Source: Marinoscillum luteum (GTDB lineage Bacteria > Bacteroidota > Bacteroidia > Cytophagales > Cyclobacteriaceae). From it: a stretch of DNA of 64,000 nucleotides. How positions within the stretch are numbered: the stretch's first letter is position 1; the number at the start of each line of letters is the position of its first letter. The notes under the pieces are model-generated. The model was given only the letters and a program-made list of their open reading frames with translations, did not search any database and was not told the origin of the DNA. This document shows, in pieces, positions 1-6,872 of this stretch. The translations under genes were made by a program, and so were the position numbers. The stretch is from contig NZ_JBIPKE010000013.1 in NCBI RefSeq assembly GCF_044005705.1, positions 186,001 through 250,000 of the forward strand, written 5' to 3'.

Positions 1-176
1 CGACCTTTGGCCTTTCTGATCTCCACAATCATTCCAAACTCGGCTCCAATGACGGCTTCTACGGTGTTTGTCAGAGCCATAAATTTGGGAAGCTCATTGC
101 TCTCACGATCCCATTCGCTATACGCTCCATAATTAATGATTTCAATTTCAATGGTTTTTGTATTCTTCTTTTTCAT
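1..176 (-). CDS. DUF3859-like protein, 5' part only
   Basis: The start codon is at 176 and the gene leaves the window on the left, so only the first 58 residues can be read. They begin with a Lys-rich MKKKNTKT and continue with short alternating strands (EIEIINYGAY, then AVIGAEFGMIVEI). This resembles the start of DUF3859 proteins, small beta-rich proteins of unknown role. No signal peptide is visible, so a cytoplasmic location is likely. It is divergent from the ThuA-like gene, with 220 bases between the starts that must hold both promoters. The family call rests on a short fragment and is tentative; the frame itself is open throughout. Confidence 0.6.
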   Translation of the reverse strand, partial: MKKKNTKTIEIEIINYGAYSEWDRESNELPKFMALTNTVEAVIGAEFGMIVEIRKAKG

Positions 177-396
177 CAGAGAAGGCAAAACTAATCTATG
201 CATTTGGGTATGAAAAAGGCCTTGAGAAGAAAAGGAATAAGGAACTAAATGTCAATAGTTAATGGATCATTTGGTTATTCTCCGATAATGCTACTGTTTT
301 ATTCTATCACCATTCATATTTTTATTATTTTCGACTTCTGTACCTTTTCCAGGTTGGATTTATTCAAACTCCATTAACACAAAATAGTCAGAAATT

Positions 397-1167
397 ATGC
401 AAAGAAAAATCACAATAATATTCGTCCTTTTTTCCATGGTGTCACTTACCTCATTTGGGCAGCAGTTTAAGGTCCTACTTTTCACCAAAGTGGCGGGATA
501 CCATCACGAAGCAGTTAATGAAGGTGTGGATGCCATACGGTGGCTGGCGGAGCGCAATGACTTTGCACTGGACTGGCATCAGGATGCCTCCAGGGTATTT
601 AATGATAAAGCTTTGGCAGAATATGATGTTGTCATTTTTCTGATGACTACTGAGGATATTCTTAATGACGAACAGCAGGAAGCTTTTAAGAGGTTTATCC
701 AATCTGGAAAGGGCTTTGTAGGGATTCACACGGCTTCAGATACGGAGTATGATTGGCCATGGTACAATCAACTCATTGGCCGTATGTTCTACATTCACCC
801 ACACCGTCAGACTGCAGCCATCAGGGTAGAGGATCGTAATTTCCCCGGGATGCAGCTAATGCCTGATATGCGCTGGTGGACAGATGAATGGTATGAGTTT
901 GGAGAAGAAAAAGTGGATAATCTCAATTACCTGATCACCGTGGATGAGTCCACATATGACGTCAAAGCCAAGTGGGGAGAGAAAGAAGCTAAGGGAATGA
1001 ATGGCTTTCATCCGGTAGCATGGTATCACAATTTTGATGGAGGAAGAGCCTTCTATACAGCCATGGGGCATATGGCGGAGACCTATTCTGATGCCATATT
1101 TCTTGAGCACATCTATGGAGGCATTTTCTGGGCGGCTACAGGAAAGGGTGTAATGAAGAAACAATAA
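397..1167 (+). CDS. ThuA-like domain protein, exported
   Basis: This 256-residue protein has a signal peptide over about residues 1-22 (KITIIFVLFSMVSLTSFGQ) followed directly by a ThuA-like fold: VLLFTKVAGYHHEA, DVVIFLMTTEDILND, GFVGIHTASDTEYDW, GFHPVAWYHNFDGGRAFY and YTAMGHMAETY. ThuA-like proteins have a class I glutamine amidotransferase-like fold and in Bacteroidota often act with sugar oxidoreductases in polysaccharide or trehalose metabolism; the substrate here is unknown. The length matches single-domain family members. It is a monocistron: divergent from the upstream gene and followed by a perfect hairpin. The export signal places it in the periplasm or as a cleaved outer-surface protein. 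Confidence 0.85.
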   Translation: MQRKITIIFVLFSMVSLTSFGQQFKVLLFTKVAGYHHEAVNEGVDAIRWLAERNDFALDWHQDASRVFNDKALAEYDVVIFLMTTEDILNDEQQEAFKRFIQSGKGFVGIHTASDTEYDWPWYNQLIGRMFYIHPHRQTAAIRVEDRNFPGMQLMPDMRWWTDEWYEFGEEKVDNLNYLITVDESTYDVKAKWGEKEAKGMNGFHPVAWYHNFDGGRAFYTAMGHMAETYSDAIFLEHIYGGIFWAATGKGVMKKQ

Positions 1168-1189
1168 TAAAGCCTGTTATTCAGAGTAA

Positions 1190-1220
1190 AGCCAGCTCCT
1201 GATCATATCAGGAGCTGGCT
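1190..1220 (+). terminator. Intrinsic terminator, perfect 14-bp stem
   Basis: A perfect inverted repeat pairs 1190-1203 with 1207-1220 around a three-base loop and is followed by a T-rich run on the + strand. It ends the ThuA-like transcript. The stop codon of the convergent DUF1801 gene (1208-1210) lies inside the right arm, and the T-run encodes Lys/Asn codons of that gene. Confidence 0.9.
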
Positions 1221-1600
1221 TTTTTATTTTTCGACTTATTGAGGTTCTCTGCCAACCGGTATTGAACGATTCGGGTGATCAGTTCCATGGGGATTGGCTT
1301 GTTCAATGGAAACTTAATGGTTCCTTTTCCACCTTCATATCCTGACAGCTCTTCTTTAAACACTTCGATCGCTCTTGGGGCAGGGTAGAAGCCTATGTGC
1401 TGCTTATATCCCCCAAAGTGAACAAGCACCCCATTTTGAGAAAAGGTCGGGATGCCATAGCTGATAGATTCAGTAGCTTCAGGTGCAGCCTGTTGAATAA
1501 CCTTTCTGATTGCCTTCAGGATTTCCTGCACTTCTATGGGGAAATCTGCGATGTACTCATCCACACTTTGTGGTGCTTCTTTTGAATCAGTCTTTTTCAT
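1208..1600 (-). CDS. DUF1801 / YdhG-like protein
   Basis: This 130-residue cytoplasmic protein has the hallmarks of DUF1801: SVDEYIADFPIEVQEIL near the N terminus, then APEATESISYGIPTF, GVLVHFGGYKQHIGFYP and GKGTIKFPLNKPIP. The family has a frataxin-like alpha/beta fold; Bacillus YdhG is described as an iron chaperone, but most members are uncharacterised and iron binding is only a possibility here. The C terminus is Lys-rich (NKSKNKKASS), encoded by the T-run of the opposing terminator. It is convergent with the ThuA-like gene and stands alone. The first Met, MKKTDSKEA, gives the normal family length. Confidence 0.85.
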   Translation of the reverse strand: MKKTDSKEAPQSVDEYIADFPIEVQEILKAIRKVIQQAAPEATESISYGIPTFSQNGVLVHFGGYKQHIGFYPAPRAIEVFKEELSGYEGGKGTIKFPLNKPIPMELITRIVQYRLAENLNKSKNKKASS

Positions 1601-1697
1601 ACAGGTCAGTTTTTAGGCCTTAAAATAAACCAAACGCAGCATATCACCAATTACTGCGTTGCGTCAGTTTTTCTCCTAACAAGGGTCAATCAAATGG

Positions 1698-1711
1698 TTG
1701 ATCAAGATCAT
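1698..1711 (+). promoter_or_regulatory. Crp/Fnr-type box before the YceI-porin operon
   Basis: The sequence reads TTGAT-CAAG-ATCAT, nine of ten positions of the FNR consensus TTGAT-N4-ATCAA. It is 77 bases before the YceI start. A possible -7 element TACCTTCG at 1756-1763 has its centre 55 bases downstream, close to a class I activator position. The response regulator at 5829-6860 has a Crp-type DNA-binding domain and is the obvious local candidate binder; this is inferred. Confidence 0.5.
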
Positions 1712-1787
1712 CCGGCCTCACTGGTTTCGTCATACCTCACGTTCGTGTACCCCTCTACCTTCGCCTTATCAACTAAAACAAAACACA

Positions 1788-2321
1788 ATGAAATTCTTAC
1801 TAACACTCCTCCTTATATCAGGACTGACCGCCGGTCAGTGGGAGTTTAAGACAGTCCCATCACAGAGCACTATGACCATTCTGGGTACCTCCAGCCTTCA
1901 CGATTGGGAATCCAAGGTTGGCGATTTTGTGGTCTCTGGTACCATGGGAGAAAACCTCATCACCAACCTCAAGGTAGAGGTGAAGGTGAAGTCCATCAAA
2001 AGTGGAAAATCCATTATGGACGATAAGACCTATGATGCGCTGAAGAGCGAAAAATTTCCCACAGTCTATTTCACAGCCGAATCGCTGGCGCTATCTGGCA
2101 GTAAGGCCGAAGGACTGGGTGTACTCACCCTGGCAGGTGTATCACGAACCATCTCCCTCGAAGCGCAGACCACGACCAAAGGTGCGGGTACTGTGCAGGT
2201 GAACGGAGAAGTATCTATCAAAATGTCGGAGTATGGGATAGACCCACCGACCGCTATGTTTGGAAGCCTCACTACAGGTGATCAGGTGACCATCCAATAT
2301 CAGCTTTTACTCAACAAATAA
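1788..2321 (+). CDS. YceI-family protein
   Basis: This is a 177-residue exported protein of the YceI family, lipocalin-like beta-barrels that bind polyisoprenoids or other amphiphiles in the periplasm. The signal peptide is short (MKFLLTLLLISGLTAG). The domain follows: WEFKTVPSQSTMTILGTSSLHDWE, the repeated MDDKTYDALKSEKFPTVYF motif, and GSLTTGDQVTIQYQ at the end. The start at 1788 was chosen over an upstream in-frame ATG at 1698 because it gives a proper signal peptide, and the upstream ATG lies in the Crp/Fnr-type box. It is 24 bases before the porin gene and probably cotranscribed. A paralogue lies at 5143-5745. Confidence 0.9.
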   Translation: MKFLLTLLLISGLTAGQWEFKTVPSQSTMTILGTSSLHDWESKVGDFVVSGTMGENLITNLKVEVKVKSIKSGKSIMDDKTYDALKSEKFPTVYFTAESLALSGSKAEGLGVLTLAGVSRTISLEAQTTTKGAGTVQVNGEVSIKMSEYGIDPPTAMFGSLTTGDQVTIQYQLLLNK

Positions 2322-2345
2322 ACAGACTATTTAAACAAATCAATC

Positions 2346-3599
2346 ATGAAAAACTTCAAGCTCAAATCAATCTTAACAGCCCTGTTTCTGACAGGAGTGG
2401 TGTTTGCTTACGCTCAGCAGCCAGCGCTGCAATATTTCAGAGCCAATGACAAAGATGGTCTCAATGTATTTGAGACTTCAAAGGAGAATGATGTGGAATT
2501 CACCGGTGTGAAAGTGCGTGTCGGTGGCGATTTTGCCATGCAATTTCAGGGACTTTCTCAAACCAATGCAGGAGACTCTTTAACAGAGTTGGCCAATAAT
2601 TTCAACTTGCCTACTGCCAATCTGAATCTGGATGTACAGCTGGCGGATGGTATGAGAATGCACTTGCGTACCTATCTCTCTTCCAGACACCATACTGAAG
2701 CCTATGTGAAGGGTGGATATATTCAGATCGATAAACTCGATTTTATCCGTGAAGACTTCATGAGTGGTTTCATGAATGTAGCGACCATCCGTGTAGGTAT
2801 GGACGAGTTCAACTATGGAGATGCACACTTCAGAAGATCCGATAATGCCAGAGCTATTTTCAATCCATTTGTGGGCAATTACATCATGGACTCTTTTACC
2901 ACAGAGCCATTCGCTGAACTGACCATCAATACATCAGGTTTCATAGGAGTACTTGGAGCCACCAATGGCCGACTCAATCAGAGTCCACTACCAGGTGATG
3001 ATGGCTTTGTGCTCTTCGGTAAACTGGGCTACGATGACCAGATCAATGATGACCTACGTCTTCGCTTGACTGGCTCTTTCTACAGCAGCTCTGACAAAGG
3101 CACCAGAGACTACCTATACAACGGTGACCGAGCTGGAGGTAGATACTACCAGTTGTTAGGTACTCAGACCATTTCCAGCAGTGACTTTTCTCCAAGATTC
3201 AATCCTGGCTTCAAATACCAGACAGCCTTTCAGATCAACCCATTTGTGAAGTTCAAAGGCCTAGAGTTCTTCGGAGTGTTTGAAGTAACAAGCAATGGTG
3301 ATGATGCCGTAGGTGGTAGCTTCACACAGCTTGGAGCAGAGGCGCTTTACAGATTTGGTGGTGAGGAGCAATTATACCTTGGTGGCCGTTTCAATAGCGT
3401 AAGTGGTGAAATGACCGACGCAGCTGCTGCTCGGGATACACAGCGAATCAATTTTGGAGGAGGTTGGTTCATGACCAAAAACGTACTGGCGAAAGTAGAA
3501 TATGTGAAGCAAACATATGATGGAGCCGGATGGAATGGCAGCCAATATCAGGGAGCAGAATTTAATGGTGTAGTGATTGAAGCCACCATTGGATTTTAG
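2346..3599 (+). CDS. Outer-membrane porin-like beta-barrel protein
   Basis: This is a 417-residue protein with a signal peptide (cut near AYAQQ), many alternating amphipathic strands, Gly/aromatic turns and a C-terminal Phe (VIEATIGF) typical of outer-membrane barrels. The stretch FMNVATIRVGMDEFNYGD followed by a long barrel resembles phosphate-selective or Bacteroidota-type porins, but the solute is unknown. It is the second gene of an operon with a YceI protein, so both likely serve the same envelope response. A Crp/Fnr-type box lies before the operon and a hairpin with a loose U-tract follows the stop. No plug or TonB box is visible, so it is not a TonB receptor. Confidence 0.75.
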   Translation: MKNFKLKSILTALFLTGVVFAYAQQPALQYFRANDKDGLNVFETSKENDVEFTGVKVRVGGDFAMQFQGLSQTNAGDSLTELANNFNLPTANLNLDVQLADGMRMHLRTYLSSRHHTEAYVKGGYIQIDKLDFIREDFMSGFMNVATIRVGMDEFNYGDAHFRRSDNARAIFNPFVGNYIMDSFTTEPFAELTINTSGFIGVLGATNGRLNQSPLPGDDGFVLFGKLGYDDQINDDLRLRLTGSFYSSSDKGTRDYLYNGDRAGGRYYQLLGTQTISSSDFSPRFNPGFKYQTAFQINPFVKFKGLEFFGVFEVTSNGDDAVGGSFTQLGAEALYRFGGEEQLYLGGRFNSVSGEMTDAAAARDTQRINFGGGWFMTKNVLAKVEYVKQTYDGAGWNGSQYQGAEFNGVVIEATIGF

Positions 3600-3618
3600 T
3601 AGCCTGTTTAGTTGAGTG

Positions 3619-3640
3619 GCCGCCTCCTTCGGGAGGTGGC
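3619..3640 (+). terminator. Intrinsic terminator after the porin gene
   Basis: A 9-bp GC-rich stem with one G-T pair (3619-3627 with 3632-3640) is closed by a stable TTCG tetraloop and followed by a T-rich stretch. It lies 20 bases after the porin stop codon. Confidence 0.8.
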
Positions 3641-3659
3641 TTCTCATTTTAGTTGTAAG

Positions 3660-3702
3660 AGCGGAGTGTTTACTGGTAGGTTGGGCCAGTAGATGCTCCG
3701 CT
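3660..3702. other. Long interrupted hairpin
   Basis: AGCGGAG at 3660-3666 pairs with CTCCGCT at 3696-3702, and inside it TACTGG (3671-3676) pairs with CCAGTA (3686-3691). It sits just beyond the porin terminator and before the rhlE promoter. It may be a back-up terminator or a processed RNA element; function is not shown. Confidence 0.45.
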
Positions 3703-3782
3703 TCTTCCTTTATATGCGGTCTGAAATAGGTATTATTCCCCGGGTAAATGAAATCTTAACCTGATGCTGAATAAATAAGGTG

Positions 3783-3790
3783 TACTTTTG
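3783..3790 (+). promoter_or_regulatory. -7 promoter element of rhlE
   Basis: TACTTTTG matches the Bacteroidota -7 consensus TAnnTTTG exactly. It predicts a transcript start near 3795 and an untranslated leader of about 50 bases before the rhlE ATG. Confidence 0.6.
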
Positions 3791-3802
3791 TGGCTTACAA
3801 AG

Positions 3803-3830
3803 AAATGACATTTAAAATAAATTGTCGTTT
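3803..3830 (+). other. Hairpin in the rhlE leader
   Basis: AAATGACA (3803-3810) can pair with TGTCGTTT (3823-3830) with one G-U pair around a 12-base A/T loop, all inside the predicted rhlE leader and ending 14 bases before the ATG. Such a weak AU-rich stem could open or close with temperature, which would suit a cold-related helicase, but this is inference only. Confidence 0.4.
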
Positions 3831-3844
3831 CACAAACAATTTAT

Positions 3845-5113
3845 ATGTCGTTTAAATCTTTGGGACTATCCGAATCCCTGTTGCATGCAGTCAACAAAAA
3901 AGGATATAGTACCCCTTCTCCAATTCAGGAAAAGGCCATTCCACTCATTTTGCAAGGAAAGGATATACTGGCATCAGCTCAGACAGGCACAGGCAAGACT
4001 GCCGGGTTTGCTTTGCCGATGCTGCAGCTATTGGCCGAAGGTCGACAGCAGAGCAGACCAGTTGTTCGAGCACTTATACTCACACCAACACGTGAGCTGG
4101 CAGCACAGGTGCATGAGGATGTACACACATACAGTGAGTTTCTTCATCTGCGATCAGCAGTGATTTTTGGTGGCGTTAATGCCAACCCACAGATCCGAGC
4201 ACTGAGAAATGGGGTGGACATACTAGTGGCTACACCAGGTCGTTTATTGGACCTGTACAATCAGAAAGCTGTATCACTTGCCAAAGTAGAGATACTGGTG
4301 CTGGATGAAGCAGATCGTATGCTGGACATGGGTTTCCTGAGAGATATCAAGAAAATTCTTGCTTTAGTCCCTGAAAAGAGACAAAATCTGTTGTTCTCAG
4401 CTACGTTTTCAAGAGAGATCAAGCAGCTGGCCAACGGAATTCTCAATCATCCTGTACTGGTGGAGGCAACTCCGGAGAATACCACTGCAGAGAAAGTAGA
4501 TCAAAAAATTTACAGAGTAGACAAGAGTAAGAAAGCGCAATTGATCACCAAGCTAATCGCTGAAGGTGACTGGCAGCAGGTACTGGTGTTTACCCGTACG
4601 AAGCACGGTGCAAATAAACTAGGTAAAATACTCACCAAAAACGGACTGACTGCTGCGGAGATTCATGGCAATAAGAGCCAGGGAGCGCGTACCAAGGCCC
4701 TTGCGGGGTTTAAGAAGGGTACAGTGCGGGTGTTGGTGGCTACTGACATTGCCGCGCGTGGGTTGGACATCCCGCTCTTGCCTCACGTGATCAATTACGA
4801 GCTACCCAATGTACCTGAAGATTATGTACACCGAATAGGTCGTACAGGTAGGGCAGGAGCTAGTGGTGAGGCTATTTCCCTGGTATCGCTCGATGAGATC
4901 GAATATGTGAAGGGCATCGAGAAGTTGCTTGGTTTGAAGCTTGATAGTGAGGTGTTAAGCGGATTTGAACCTACAGAGACCGCTGCAGACATCAAGAAAG
5001 AGCCTAAAAAGGGGTCTTTTCAGCGATCGCAATCGTCTAAACCCAGGGATTCAAATAAGGGAAATTTCAGAAGATCAAATAGAAGTAATTCGAGCAGAAA
5101 TCGCTCAAACTGA
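3845..5113 (+). CDS. rhlE: DEAD-box RNA helicase, RhlE type
   Basis: This 422-residue protein carries the full DEAD-box set in order: Q motif with TPSPIQEKAIP, motif I AQTGTGKT, Ia PTRELA, TPGR, motif II DEAD (in LVLDEADRMLDMGF), motif III SAT, motif V ATDIAARGLD and motif VI HRIGRTGRAG. A basic, Ser/Arg/Asn-rich tail of about 45 residues follows, as in RhlE proteins, and should bind RNA. RhlE enzymes unwind structured RNA in ribosome assembly and mRNA decay and are often cold-induced. The gene has its own exact -7 element and a leader with a potential hairpin. It converges on a YceI gene; a 12-of-13-bp hairpin lies between them. Confidence 0.93.
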   Translation: MSFKSLGLSESLLHAVNKKGYSTPSPIQEKAIPLILQGKDILASAQTGTGKTAGFALPMLQLLAEGRQQSRPVVRALILTPTRELAAQVHEDVHTYSEFLHLRSAVIFGGVNANPQIRALRNGVDILVATPGRLLDLYNQKAVSLAKVEILVLDEADRMLDMGFLRDIKKILALVPEKRQNLLFSATFSREIKQLANGILNHPVLVEATPENTTAEKVDQKIYRVDKSKKAQLITKLIAEGDWQQVLVFTRTKHGANKLGKILTKNGLTAAEIHGNKSQGARTKALAGFKKGTVRVLVATDIAARGLDIPLLPHVINYELPNVPEDYVHRIGRTGRAGASGEAISLVSLDEIEYVKGIEKLLGLKLDSEVLSGFEPTETAADIKKEPKKGSFQRSQSSKPRDSNKGNFRRSNRSNSSRNRSN

Positions 5114-5126
5114 TAATAGAGGAGGG

Positions 5127-5156
5127 AATCGCGCGACTGCACTCAGTCGAGCGATT
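5127..5156. terminator. Hairpin shared by convergent rhlE and yceI
   Basis: 5127-5139 pairs with 5144-5156 with only one mismatch (12 of 13), loop CACT. No strong U-tract follows on either strand, so it may stop transcripts weakly or protect 3' ends. The stop codon of the - strand YceI gene (5143-5145) is at the loop/right-arm junction. Confidence 0.6.
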
Positions 5157-5745
5157 TCACTTCCATTCTTAGCTCAAAGGAGACATTGAGTTCATCGTTT
5201 ACTTTCACCATTCCGAAAAACTTGGTGGGAGCCTCAAGGTCAAAATCATGCATGCTGAGATGTTGTGTCCCCGCCAGGGTAAGCGCCCCCTCAGAGTGAT
5301 TGATCACCAGTCCATTTTCCACCAGTGCATCGTGTGATTTTCCTGCCAATGTGATAGTGACCGAGGAGACTACAGTAAGTTTAGCGACTTCCTGACTTTC
5401 ATTTTTGATTTGGATGTCATTGATCCGCAGTAGCAGATATGGATACGCATCGCTTTTCAGTGTCTTTCGCAAGTCCTGACTCATGGCTTCCAGTCCGCAA
5501 TCAAACTCTGATACTGGGTATTTGAGTTCTAACCCCTCAAAACGAATCTGGCGTGCCTCACTGGTGGTCTTCACCACTATGGGCTTACCCGGGAGAGCTT
5601 GACTCAATGTACATTCAAATGTATTGAGGTTGGTGGTGCCCTGCAGGATGAAACGCCCTGAACTAATGGTCACCTCGTGATGCGATGGCTGAGCTGAGAG
5701 TAGACTACTCCAGATAAGTGCACTGAAAAACAGGGTATATCTCAT
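5143..5745 (-). CDS. YceI-like periplasmic protein, paralogue
   Basis: This 200-residue protein has a signal peptide (RYTLFFSALIWSSLLSAQ) and a divergent YceI-like barrel: FILQGTTNLNTFECTLSQ, then LRKTLKSDAYPYLLLRINDI, the family's conserved middle motif, then VSSVTITLAGKSHD and HDFDLEAPTKFFGMVKVNDEL near the end. Members bind lipid-like ligands in the periplasm; the ligand is unknown. It lies just downstream of the response regulator gene in the same direction, but an 83-base gap with a perfect TGAC-N4-GTCA palindrome suggests its own promoter. Together with the YceI gene at 1788 it appears to form the output of the local two-component system. Confidence 0.82.
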   Translation of the reverse strand: MRYTLFFSALIWSSLLSAQPSHHEVTISSGRFILQGTTNLNTFECTLSQALPGKPIVVKTTSEARQIRFEGLELKYPVSEFDCGLEAMSQDLRKTLKSDAYPYLLLRINDIQIKNESQEVAKLTVVSSVTITLAGKSHDALVENGLVINHSEGALTLAGTQHLSMHDFDLEAPTKFFGMVKVNDELNVSFELRMEVKSLD

Positions 5746-5749
5746 GCTA

Positions 5750-5792
5750 CAAAGAAATAAACTACGAGCAAACGGTCTTATGACAATTGTCA
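5750..5792 (-). promoter_or_regulatory. Crp/Fnr-type palindrome and -7 element before yceI
   Basis: TGACAATTGTCA at 5781-5792 is a perfect 12-bp palindrome with TGAC-N4-GTCA half-sites. On the - strand, TTTCTTTG (5757 to 5750) matches the -7 consensus except for one base. Centre-to-centre distance is 33 bases, the same as at the Usp promoter, which places the box near -41, a class II activator position. Confidence 0.6.
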
Positions 5793-5828
5793 GGAAGATC
5801 AGTGACAGTGCACATGACCACTATTAGA

Positions 5829-6860
5829 TCAGAACCGAACGGCACTCAGTTTTTCTGGATGGAGTACGTGGATGGTACTGCCCTCTATTTTGATAAATCC
5901 GTCTTTCTTGAACTCGGAAAGTATCCTGATCACAGACTCTGTGGCTGTACCCACCATGCTGGCCAGGTCTGAGCGTGACACATCAAAGTGATCTTCCTCA
6001 TACTTATTGAAGAGCTTCATGAGCGCATCTGCAGTACGTTTTCTCACGGTATCATAGGCCATTTCCACCAGACCATGTTCTTTTTCCAGTAGGTTCTTAG
6101 AAAGCATTTTGATAAACTGTCCTGAGACTTCCCGGTTTTGAAAAATCAGATCCTGAAAGTCTTTGCGAGGAACTAATATCAGCTCAGTCTCTTCCAGTGC
6201 TTGCGCAAATTCCGTGCGCTCAGTATCCTGAATGAGGGCATTCTCGCCCAGAAAATCTCCGTCTGAGAGCACGTCAAGGATAAATTCCTTACCATCAGGA
6301 TTGATCTGATAGGTTTTTACTTTCCCTTTTTTGATTTTGTAGGCATAAGAGGCAAAGTCCCCATGTCGATAAATAATGTCTTTTCTTTTAAAAGAGCGTG
6401 TTTTCCCACTGTTTTCCAGGTCTTTCAGCTCATGGTATTCTTTGGCCCGCGCCACAAATTCCTGCAGGGACTCATTGCTCGATAGTCGACTGAACTTCTC
6501 CAGTCTTCGCTCTATGGCTCCCAGGAGCTCCATTTCTTCGAAAGGCTTGGTGATATAATCGTCCGCGCCCATGTTCATTCCTTTTCGGAAATCTGTTTTT
6601 TCGGCCTTTGCCGTAAGGAAAATAAACGGAGTAGACGCGATCTCAGGATTTTTGCCAATCAGGTAGAGCACTTCATAGCCATCCATCTCCGGCATCATGA
6701 TGTCACAAAGTATCAGGTCTGGTTTGTGCTCCAGGGCCTTCTTTACACCTTCTTTGCCGTTTGGCGCGGTGATAGGCTCATAGTGAGAAAGTAGTAGGAG
6801 TTCTTCAATGTTTTCCCGTACTTCCAACTGGTCTTCGATGATGAGTATCTTCTTTTTCAT
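5829..6860 (-). CDS. Response regulator with receiver, cNMP-binding and Crp-type HTH domains
   Basis: This 343-residue regulator has a canonical receiver (about 1-120: acidic ED at 9-10, phospho-Asp53 in LILCDIMMPEMDG, Thr83, Lys105 in TKPFEE), a cyclic-nucleotide-binding-like beta-roll (about 150-260: IIYRHGDFASYAYKIKKGKV, GDFLGENALI) and a Crp-type winged helix (about 265-343). The recognition helix TATESVIRIL keeps Glu308 and Arg312 in the FNR/CRP spacing that reads TGA/TCA half-sites. It lacks the N-terminal Cys cluster of FNR. It follows its kinase by 12 bases in one operon. Crp/Fnr-type palindromes nearby are likely targets. Fusion of receiver to a Crp-type output occurs in Bacteroidota but is much less common than OmpR or LytR types. 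Confidence 0.92.
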   Translation of the reverse strand: MKKKILIIEDQLEVRENIEELLLLSHYEPITAPNGKEGVKKALEHKPDLILCDIMMPEMDGYEVLYLIGKNPEIASTPFIFLTAKAEKTDFRKGMNMGADDYITKPFEEMELLGAIERRLEKFSRLSSNESLQEFVARAKEYHELKDLENSGKTRSFKRKDIIYRHGDFASYAYKIKKGKVKTYQINPDGKEFILDVLSDGDFLGENALIQDTERTEFAQALEETELILVPRKDFQDLIFQNREVSGQFIKMLSKNLLEKEHGLVEMAYDTVRKRTADALMKLFNKYEEDHFDVSRSDLASMVGTATESVIRILSEFKKDGFIKIEGSTIHVLHPEKLSAVRF

Positions 6861-6872
6861 GACTTTGATTGG

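Noticed and set aside
1698..1787. Longer start for the first YceI gene
   Set aside because: The extra 30 residues carry no signal peptide and overlap the Crp/Fnr-type box; ATG at 1788 gives a good signal peptide.
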